Shown: piece after piece, positions 5,911 through 10,905 of the stretch
How the letters are laid out: every line of letters starts with the position of its first letter
Numbering within the stretch: the first letter of the stretch is position 1
Source of the DNA: Bacteroidota bacterium
Lineage (GTDB): Bacteria > Bacteroidota > Bacteroidia > Flavobacteriales_D > Crocinitomicaceae
NCBI GenBank assembly: GCA_024280195.1
Contig: JAJRQP010000313.1
Coordinates: 1-10,905, forward strand
DNA: 10,905 nucleotides
Direction: 5' to 3'
Notes under the pieces: model-generated
Database searches by the model: none
What the model saw: the letters and a program-made list of their open reading frames with translations, nothing else
Told to the model about the DNA's origin: nothing
Position numbers and translations under genes: made by a program

Positions 5911-5940
5911 TAAATGTAACGGCGATTCGCAATTTTGCAA
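5911..5940 (-). promoter_or_regulatory. Candidate promoter of mutS
   Basis: On the minus strand TTG (5940-5938) is followed after 19 bases by TACATTTA (5918-5911), one base off TAnnTTTG. The predicted start near 5904 gives a leader of about 20 bases. I found no equally good promoter for the divergent gene in this 86-base gap; the best plus-strand -7 match is CAATTTTG at 5930-5937. Confidence 0.4.
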
Positions 5941-5968
5941 AATATAAACAGCTGTTGTTATCCACAAT

Positions 5969-6505
5969 ATGAACAAAAAACTAAAACTATGGGAGCTTGA
6001 TAGAGTTTCCAACGAAGAATTCAAAGAGCAAGAAAAGTTCCCAATCATTGTTATTCTAAACGATATCAGAAGTTTAACCAATGTGGGTACATTCTTCAGA
6101 ACATGCGATTCTTTCAATGTTGAAAAGATTTATTTATGTGGAATAACCGCTACGCCGCCGCACCGAGAAATTCAAAAAACAGCGATTGGAGCAACTGAAT
6201 CTATGATTTGGGAACATGTCGATTCTACCATTGATTTGGTGAACCAGTTAAAAAGCGAAGGAATTAAAATTTGCTCAATTGAACAAACGGAGCAAACAAC
6301 CTTATTGCAAGATGTATCAAAGCTTCCGAAAGAAAAATATGCACTTGTATTTGGCAACGAAGTAAATGGTGTCGACCAAGATATCATTGACGCGTCGGAT
6401 TACATCATTGAAATTCCACAATTTGGTACTAAGCACAGTTTGAACGTTTCCGTTTGCGCAGGAATTGTAATGTGGGAATTTGTAAGAATGCTGGAGTTGA
6501 AATAA
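5969..6505 (+). CDS. SpoU/TrmH-family RNA 2'-O-methyltransferase
   Basis: A 178-residue SPOUT enzyme that would transfer a methyl group from S-adenosylmethionine to a ribose 2'-OH in RNA, probably tRNA. All three SpoU motifs are present: motif 1 with N31, N38-V-G40 and R44 (NDIRSLTNVGTFFRT), motif 2 ALVFGNEVNGV at 125-135, and motif 3 IEIPQFG..HSLNVSV at 147-161, which forms the knotted cofactor site. There is almost no N-terminal extension, so it is a minimal catalytic domain, shorter than RlmB-type rRNA enzymes. The substrate position (for example Gm18, or the wobble position as in TrmL) cannot be read from the sequence. It is divergent from mutS, and the ATG at 5969 is the only start that keeps motif 1 complete with a normal N-terminus. 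Confidence 0.9.
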   Translation: MNKKLKLWELDRVSNEEFKEQEKFPIIVILNDIRSLTNVGTFFRTCDSFNVEKIYLCGITATPPHREIQKTAIGATESMIWEHVDSTIDLVNQLKSEGIKICSIEQTEQTTLLQDVSKLPKEKYALVFGNEVNGVDQDIIDASDYIIEIPQFGTKHSLNVSVCAGIVMWEFVRMLELK

Positions 6506-6530
6506 AAGAACAACCATTCATCATTTTTTT

Positions 6531-6561
6531 TTGCGACATCCACTTGTTATGTTTATTTTCG
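6531..6561 (+). promoter_or_regulatory. Candidate promoter of the SRPBCC-GyrI gene
   Basis: TTG (6531-6533), 20 bases, then TATTTTCG (6554-6561), which differs from TAnnTTTG at one position. It lies in the 84-base gap after the methyltransferase gene and predicts a start near 6568, 22 bases before the ATG at 6590. Confidence 0.4.
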
Positions 6562-6589
6562 TTAGTACAATTAATTAAAAACACATCTT

Positions 6590-7609
6590 ATGAAAGTTTT
6601 AAAAGGATTACTCATCACCTTAGTGGTGCTTGTCGCATTGTTCTTTATACTGAACCTTGTCGGACCCAAGAATTACAAAGTAGAACGAACACAAACAATA
6701 AACGCACCAGTTGCAGTTGTTTATGAGCAAGTTGTAAAATTTAACAATTGGGATTCATGGTCTCCTTGGAAAGAGAAAGATCCATCAGCAACTTACACGC
6801 TATCTGGAGAAGACGGAACAGTTGGAACTCGTTATGCATGGTCAGGTGATCCAGAAACAACTGGAGAAGGTTCAATGACTATCAATGAAGTTACTACCAA
6901 TGAAAAGTTTGCTTATGATTTAGCGTTTACTGCTCCTTGGGAAATGAGTTCAAAAGGGCATTTTTCTTTCAGTGAAAACGAAGGTCGAACTACAGTTAAG
7001 TGGATAGACGAAGGAGACATTCCTTTTATGCAACGTGGCATGATGCTGTTTATGGATTTAGATGGAATGATGGGACCTGATTTTGAAAGAGGTTTAGAGA
7101 AAATTGATTCGCTTTCTGTTATTTTAGCTAATAATGCAAGCTCTTCTGTTGAGGTTATTGAAACTGATTTCCCTGGCGGAATGTATGTTGGTGTACGAAA
7201 TAACACAACAACTGAAGAAGCAATGACAGCCGAATTTTACGATAGTAATTTTGGTAAAATCGGTGCTTTTTTAGGAGAGAATCAAATTGAAATGGTGGGA
7301 GCACCCGTTTCGTTGACTTATGTTTGGGATATGGAAAATAACATTGCAGAAGTTGTACCTGCATTTCCAGTAGCAACTCAAGTTGATGTTGCTGAAGGTT
7401 TAGAATTTATTGAAATAAAAAGTAACAAAGCAGTCATGGTAAAACATTATGGTCCATACACAAGTGTTGGTTCAAGTCATGAAGCAATTGGAAAGTATTT
7501 AGCGGAAAAAAATCTAGACCATTCAGTTGTAATTGAAGTCTATGCGAATGACCCTTCAGAAGTTGCTCCAGAAGAAGTTTTGACAGAGATTTATTATTTA
7601 TTGAAGTAA
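6590..7609 (+). CDS. Membrane-anchored SRPBCC (polyketide-cyclase-like) and GyrI-like two-domain protein
   Basis: A 339-residue protein. Residues 7-24 (LLITLVVLVALFFILNLV) form one N-terminal membrane segment or uncleaved signal. Residues ~30-175 match the SRPBCC hydrophobic-pocket fold: INAPVAVVYEQV, then FNNWDSWSPWKEKDP, the typical start of polyketide-cyclase-like domains, and a long C-terminal helix. Residues ~185-339 look like the GyrI-like small-molecule-binding domain (AraC effector-binding type), with GPYTSVGSSHEAIGKYL and a closing EVLTEIYYLLK. Both domains bind small hydrophobic ligands in known families; the ligand here is unknown. This pairing is common in Bacteroidota. No DNA-binding part is present, so it is not itself a transcription factor. 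It probably has its own promoter and is followed by a long inverted repeat. Confidence 0.85.
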   Translation: MKVLKGLLITLVVLVALFFILNLVGPKNYKVERTQTINAPVAVVYEQVVKFNNWDSWSPWKEKDPSATYTLSGEDGTVGTRYAWSGDPETTGEGSMTINEVTTNEKFAYDLAFTAPWEMSSKGHFSFSENEGRTTVKWIDEGDIPFMQRGMMLFMDLDGMMGPDFERGLEKIDSLSVILANNASSSVEVIETDFPGGMYVGVRNNTTTEEAMTAEFYDSNFGKIGAFLGENQIEMVGAPVSLTYVWDMENNIAEVVPAFPVATQVDVAEGLEFIEIKSNKAVMVKHYGPYTSVGSSHEAIGKYLAEKNLDHSVVIEVYANDPSEVAPEEVLTEIYYLLK

Positions 7610-7638
7610 GTAGCATCTGTTTTTTGTATTATAGATTT

Positions 7639-7687
7639 AACCACGGATGCACGGATAGCAGTTAATTATCCGTGCATCTGTGGTTAT
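7639..7687. repeat. Long inverted repeat (20-bp stem), dispersed-repeat type
   Basis: TAACCACGGATGCACGGATA (7639-7658), nine bases, then its complement at 7668-7687 with a single G-U pair. It lies 30 bases after the SRPBCC-GyrI gene. The stem is long for a terminator and no T-run follows, although an RNA hairpin could still stabilise the transcript end. A related single copy lies at 8219-8243, on the other side of the next gene. Confidence 0.85.
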
Positions 7688-7742
7688 TTAAACAATCGGT
7701 ACATTTTTTGTAAACTGCACACTCGAATTATAAATAAACAAT

Positions 7743-8201
7743 ATGAAACTAAAGATTACCATTTTCGCCATCGCTTTGATGCTTTTCAACATGAGTTTTG
7801 CTCAAAAAGTAAAAATTAAAGACAATTTCGCACTAGTTGATGGGGCCCCATACATCCAATGGGAAAAAGTAAGCAGTATCGAATCTTCTCTTAGAGGGTT
7901 AAACTCAACTGAAGAAGAAATTTTCGCATCTTGGTTAAACTATTCTGATCCTGCAAGAGTCACAAGTGCAAACCCAGAAGGAAAAGTACGATGGGTAGAA
8001 TTGTATTTTCCAACCTTGGAGTTAAGGTGCGAAGTTAGGTCGTGCTCGCGGAAAGAACTGGTTAAAACACTTATGCGAAACAATATTTATGTTGACGGTC
8101 TATTAAGTAAAGAAAATACGTTAAAATTGGTCAAGAAATACGGAATGAGATTCTCTGAAAGTAAACCAAACAGCAATATAAAAGTAATCATCAACAACTA
8201 G
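7743..8201 (+). CDS. Secreted Bacteroidota protein of unknown function
   Basis: A 152-residue protein with a signal peptide (basic start MKLK, hydrophobic stretch 5-17, likely cleavage after MSFA20, leaving Gln21 at the mature N-terminus). The mature part of about 132 residues holds no enzymatic motif I know. It has KVKIKDNFALVDGAPYIQWE near the start, then LNSTEEEIFASWLNY, RWVELYF, CEV and KKYGMRFSES. I recall similar hypothetical proteins in flavobacteria but cannot name a family. Two cysteines lie close together (about residues 95 and 99), so a disulfide is possible. It stands alone, flanked by copies of a dispersed GGATGCACGGAT repeat, and is most likely periplasmic. Confidence 0.75.
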   Translation: MKLKITIFAIALMLFNMSFAQKVKIKDNFALVDGAPYIQWEKVSSIESSLRGLNSTEEEIFASWLNYSDPARVTSANPEGKVRWVELYFPTLELRCEVRSCSRKELVKTLMRNNIYVDGLLSKENTLKLVKKYGMRFSESKPNSNIKVIINN

Positions 8202-8218
8202 AAAAGCCATATAAACAC

Positions 8219-8243
8219 CCGTGCATCTGTGCATCCGTGGTTA
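8219..8243. repeat. Second copy of the GGATGCACGGAT dispersed repeat
   Basis: CCGTGCATCTGTG is followed by CATCCGTGGTTA. The stretch repeats both halves of the right arm at 7668-7687 (ATCCGTGCATCTGTGGTTA) in a rearranged order, 17 bases after the stop of the secreted protein. It is not itself a long hairpin. Confidence 0.65.
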
Positions 8244-8320
8244 ATGTCAAAAAATAATCCTTCTTTAAGACAACTTTCTTAAAAGTAACTTTTATCACCT
8301 ATTAGATGATTCATTTTCAT

Positions 8321-8328
8321 TAGTTTTG
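8321..8328 (+). promoter_or_regulatory. Possible -7 box before the ferredoxin-NADP reductase gene
   Basis: TAGTTTTG matches TAnnTTTG exactly and lies 20 bases before the ATG at 8349. I do not see a TTG at the expected distance upstream, so only the -7 element is supported. Confidence 0.35.
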
Positions 8329-8348
8329 CAAATTGTAAAAGAAGAACA

Positions 8349-9359
8349 ATGATTAAAACAGATATAATTATCATCGGTGCAGGTCCAGTTGGGTTATTTA
8401 CCGTATTTGAAGCAGGTTTACTTAAGTTGAAATGTCATTTAATTGATTCTCTTCCACAACCTGGAGGACAATGTTCTGAGATATATCCAAAGAAACCCAT
8501 TTATGATATACCTGGTTTTCCTTCTGTTTTAGCTGGAGAATTAATCGACAACTTGATGCTTCAAATTGAACCTTTTAAAGCAGGGTTCACCTTAGGAGAA
8601 GCGGCTGTTAAAATTGACAAAACGGAAGACGATACATTTATTGTTACGACTGTAAAAGGAACAAAACACGAAGCACCTATTGTTATGATTGCTGGTGGAT
8701 TAGGTGTTTTTGAGCCTCGTAAGCCACCTATTGAGAACCTTGAATTTTATGAAGATAAAGGAGTAGAATACATCATCAAAGACCCTGAAATGTATCGCAA
8801 CAAACGTTGTGTGATTGCAGGTGGTGGTGATTCTGCATTAGATTGGGCTATTTTCTTAACAGAAAAAAACATTGCCAGTGAAGTAACCTTAGTTCATAGA
8901 GGTGCTTCATTTAGAGGTCATTTAGATTCTGTACAAAAAGTAATTGACCTTTCTGAAACAGGAAAAATCAATTTAGTTACGGAAGCCGAAGTGAAGGGAA
9001 TTAACGGAAGCGATAAGTTAGAAAGTTTAACCATCAAACACAAAAGAGACGGTGAATTTACCAAAGAAGCAGACCACTTTATTCCACTATTTGGATTGAA
9101 ACCAAGTCTGGGACCAATTGGTGATTGGGATTTAGACATTGAAAAAAATGCAATCAAGGTCGATACAACTGATTATTCTACAAACATACCAGGAATCTAT
9201 GCAATAGGTGACATCAATACCTATGAGAATAAGTTGAAGTTGATACTTTGCGGTTTTCACGAAGGAACATTGGCGGTTCAATCTGCTTTTGCAAGAATTC
9301 ATCCAGAGAAAAAGAACGTGTTGAAATATACAACGGTGAATGGAGTGACGGGGTTTTAA
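8349..9359 (+). CDS. Thioredoxin-reductase-like ferredoxin--NADP+ reductase (YumC type)
   Basis: A 336-residue cytosolic flavoprotein expected to pass electrons between NADPH and ferredoxin or flavodoxin. The FAD-binding Rossmann motif is G10-A-G-P-V-G15 after a short strand (DIIIIGAG); PGGQC at 38-42 and the C-terminal AIGD (285-288) complete the flavin site. The NADP domain has AGGGDSALDW from 157, and HRGASFRGH at 183-191 supplies basic residues for the NADP 2'-phosphate. Where thioredoxin reductase has the redox CxxC just after its second Rossmann motif, this protein has GGGDSALD without cysteines, so it is not a thioredoxin reductase. Length and the extended C-terminus (VTGF end) fit the TrxR-like FNR family. 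No ferredoxin gene adjoins it. It precedes the histidine kinase gene in the same direction, with a hairpin between them. Confidence 0.92.
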   Translation: MIKTDIIIIGAGPVGLFTVFEAGLLKLKCHLIDSLPQPGGQCSEIYPKKPIYDIPGFPSVLAGELIDNLMLQIEPFKAGFTLGEAAVKIDKTEDDTFIVTTVKGTKHEAPIVMIAGGLGVFEPRKPPIENLEFYEDKGVEYIIKDPEMYRNKRCVIAGGGDSALDWAIFLTEKNIASEVTLVHRGASFRGHLDSVQKVIDLSETGKINLVTEAEVKGINGSDKLESLTIKHKRDGEFTKEADHFIPLFGLKPSLGPIGDWDLDIEKNAIKVDTTDYSTNIPGIYAIGDINTYENKLKLILCGFHEGTLAVQSAFARIHPEKKNVLKYTTVNGVTGF

Positions 9360-9367
9360 GTAGTTAG

Positions 9368-9400
9368 AAATGTAGAATGAGACTCTCGAAGTCTACATTT
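9368..9400 (+). terminator. Hairpin between reductase and histidine kinase genes, possible terminator
   Basis: AAATGTAGA (9368-9376) pairs with TCTACATTT (9392-9400), and TTA follows. It starts nine bases past the reductase stop. The stem is A/T-rich with a 15-base loop, so termination would be weak. It also covers an ATG at 9377, which argues against that codon as the kinase start. Confidence 0.35.
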
Positions 9401-9415
9401 TACTATCTTTATACC

Positions 9416-10762
9416 GTGAATAAGAAAACAATCAACGCGGTTATCATTCTTGGGGTACTTTCTGTACTTAGTATTCTTTTGGTTCAAATTTATTGGATTG
9501 GTACAACCACTTCTTTGCACGAAACCTCCATTGCTATTCAAGAAAGAGAAGACAGTTTGAACGTTGTTCACCTCGAAGAAAAAATCAACATCGCATTGGT
9601 TCATATTTTAGAAGATATCGCAGAATTTAAAAGTGATAGTTCTGATTTGTATGGAGCGATTAAACAAGTAGAACCTTTTTATTATTCTGTTGATATTCAA
9701 GAAGAATTGCACCCTTTTTACTTAGAAAACTTACTAAAAAGAGAACTGTATTCTCAACATGTGAATCATAATTTCCAATATGGGATTTACGATTGCTTTA
9801 CGGATTCTATTGTTTTTGGGAAGCTAATGGAATACTCAGATGAGAAACAAGAATTCAACGTTTCCGACACTATTAATGATAAAACTTCTGAACAGTTAAA
9901 ATGGAAGAAAGATGGGCACTATTTTACTGTATTCTTTCCTGAAATTAAGAACAATTCTACTAGCGATATTATTACAAAGCCTTATTCTCCATACGTTTTC
10001 TTATCGTTAATTGTCATTCTTGTTTTGCTGTTTTTTGGATTTGCTGTAATGGTCATTCTCAAGCAAAAAAGATTGTCAGAAGTAAAAACTGACTTCATTA
10101 ACAATATGACGCATGAATTGAAAACACCAATTTCTACCATTGGACTTTCTTCTGAAATGATTTTGCGAGCAGATGCAAAAACAGAGACTGATAAAATTAA
10201 AAAATATGCAAGTCTTATCTTTAAAGAAAACAAACGATTAGAAAATCAAGTAGAACGAGTTTTAAATGTTGCAAAACTAGATAAAGAAGCAATCAATCTT
10301 AGTAAAGAGGCTTTTGATCTACACGAATTATTTGAAGAAATAAAAGACAGTTATGAATTAAATCCTTCAGATAAAAAAGTGACGATTGAACTCAACTTAA
10401 GCAATAAAAATTGTGTTGTTTTTGCAGATCCAGTTCACATCACCAATGTTTTTTACAACTTAATTGACAACGCAACAAAGTATTGCAAAAAAAATCCAGA
10501 AATCACGATTACAACAAATTCTACCAATAAAGGAGTACAAGTGTTTATTCAAGACAATGGAATTGGGATCAAGAAAGAAAACATACGTTCCATCTTCGAT
10601 AAGTTTTACCGTGTCCCAACTGGGAACCTCCACGATGTCAAAGGGTTTGGATTAGGACTTTTCTATGTTAAAATGATTCTTGCAGAGCACAATGTTCCTA
10701 TAAAAGTGACCAGTAGAATTAATGAAGGTACTACTTTCTCACTATTCTTTCCCGTACAATAA
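9416..10762 (+). CDS. Two-TM sensor histidine kinase
   Basis: An inner-membrane sensor kinase of 448 residues from the GTG at 9416. TM1 lies at about 6-26, a ~165-residue extracytoplasmic sensor region without a recognised fold follows, and TM2 at about 194-215. There is no HAMP domain; TM2 runs straight into the HisKA domain with the H-box NNMTHELKTP (phospho-acceptor His233). The HATPase part has the N-box NLIDNATKY (Asn352), G1 DNGIGI from 380, the F-box FDKFYR and G2 GFGLGL at 410-415, all intact. I prefer GTG because related flavobacterial kinases begin with an MNKK-type leader straight before TM1, and because the in-frame ATG at 9377 lies inside a hairpin next to -7-like sequences (TATCTTTA, 9404-9411); from 9377 the protein would have 461 residues. 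No response regulator gene is seen beside it, so it appears orphan here. Confidence 0.9.
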   Translation: MNKKTINAVIILGVLSVLSILLVQIYWIGTTTSLHETSIAIQEREDSLNVVHLEEKINIALVHILEDIAEFKSDSSDLYGAIKQVEPFYYSVDIQEELHPFYLENLLKRELYSQHVNHNFQYGIYDCFTDSIVFGKLMEYSDEKQEFNVSDTINDKTSEQLKWKKDGHYFTVFFPEIKNNSTSDIITKPYSPYVFLSLIVILVLLFFGFAVMVILKQKRLSEVKTDFINNMTHELKTPISTIGLSSEMILRADAKTETDKIKKYASLIFKENKRLENQVERVLNVAKLDKEAINLSKEAFDLHELFEEIKDSYELNPSDKKVTIELNLSNKNCVVFADPVHITNVFYNLIDNATKYCKKNPEITITTNSTNKGVQVFIQDNGIGIKKENIRSIFDKFYRVPTGNLHDVKGFGLGLFYVKMILAEHNVPIKVTSRINEGTTFSLFFPVQ

Positions 10763-10825
10763 ATAAAATGTAAGGTTTACATCTTTACTTCGACCAAATC
10801 GGTTAACTTTCTATACTTTAACAGC

Positions 10826-10905
10826 ATGAAAACGATTTTCTATTTATTCACCTTTTTAACTTTTTCTTTTTCTGTAGCTTCTCAAAACGCATTCAACTTC
10901 TTTTC
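10826..10905 (+). CDS. Exported protein, N-terminus only (cut by window end)
   Basis: The ATG at 10826 opens a frame of 26 codons that runs off the window: MKTIFYLFTFLTFSFSVASQ, then NAFNFF. This is a signal peptide with likely cleavage after VAS or VASQ, the pattern of many Bacteroidota secreted proteins. It lies 63 bases after the kinase stop in the same direction. The function cannot be told. Confidence 0.7.
   Translation, partial: MKTIFYLFTFLTFSFSVASQNAFNFF

Noticed and set aside
6454..6726. 90-codon plus-strand frame between the methyltransferase and SRPBCC genes
   Set aside because: It overlaps the ends of both well-supported genes in another frame and has no protein-like features.
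8349..9359. Thioredoxin reductase (trxB)
   Set aside because: The redox-active CxxC is absent; the second Rossmann motif continues as GGGDSALD, as in the ferredoxin-NADP reductase branch.
10768..10785. ATGTAA..TTACAT hairpin after the histidine kinase as a terminator
   Set aside because: The stem is about six A/T-rich pairs with a very short loop and only a brief T-run; too weak to call.

Overview
The window looks like part of the chromosome of an AT-rich member of the Bacteroidota, most likely a flavobacterial (Crocinitomicaceae-like) genome. The basis is the protein types (a MutS with the GPNMSGKS P-loop, a SRPBCC-GyrI membrane protein, a YumC-type ferredoxin-NADP reductase, a short-headed two-TM histidine kinase), the absence of Shine-Dalgarno sequences, and several promoter candidates of the Bacteroidota type (TTG, about 20 bases, TAnnTTTG). 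The genus is an inference.

Left accessory region (1-1660). One small intact gene, a CPCC-type zinc-ribbon protein (225-524, minus), sits among decayed sequence. Two diverged copies of a composite repeat (591-871 and 1074-1400) each carry the last ~58 codons of a REP-associated tyrosine transposase (RAYT, TnpA_REP) on the minus strand. Each is bounded by inverted REP hairpins. A third, partial copy lies at about 111-187. One copy truncates a gene whose first 33 codons encode a clear lipoprotein signal peptide (863-970), and a possible tail of that gene lies at 530-592.

Fic module (1491-2724). A winged-helix plus Fic-domain protein is preceded by seven AGCT-centred motifs. They are spaced 22 bp apart except for one 17-bp step and one skipped position. 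The array covers a good promoter for the gene. The Fic motif reads QAFGDGNKRTAR, with Gln where the catalytic His should be, while the inhibitory motif SSEIEGN is kept. This suggests a Fic fold used for regulation rather than catalysis.

Core region (2897-10905). A minus-strand block holds mutS and then a two-gene tRNA unit (Gly-GCC, Leu-TAA) with its own promoter and a strong terminator. Divergently from mutS, on the plus strand, run a SpoU/TrmH-family RNA 2'-O-methyltransferase, the SRPBCC-GyrI protein, a secreted Bacteroidota protein of unknown function flanked by a dispersed GGATGCACGGAT repeat, a ferredoxin-NADP reductase, an orphan sensor histidine kinase, and the start of another exported protein cut by the window end. 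These are mostly single genes with their own gaps rather than one operon.

Most worth following up are the Fic regulator with its periodic operator-like array, the REP-bounded RAYT fragments that behave like a small non-autonomous element, and a tRNA-Gly whose conserved G19-C56 pair is replaced by A19-U56.
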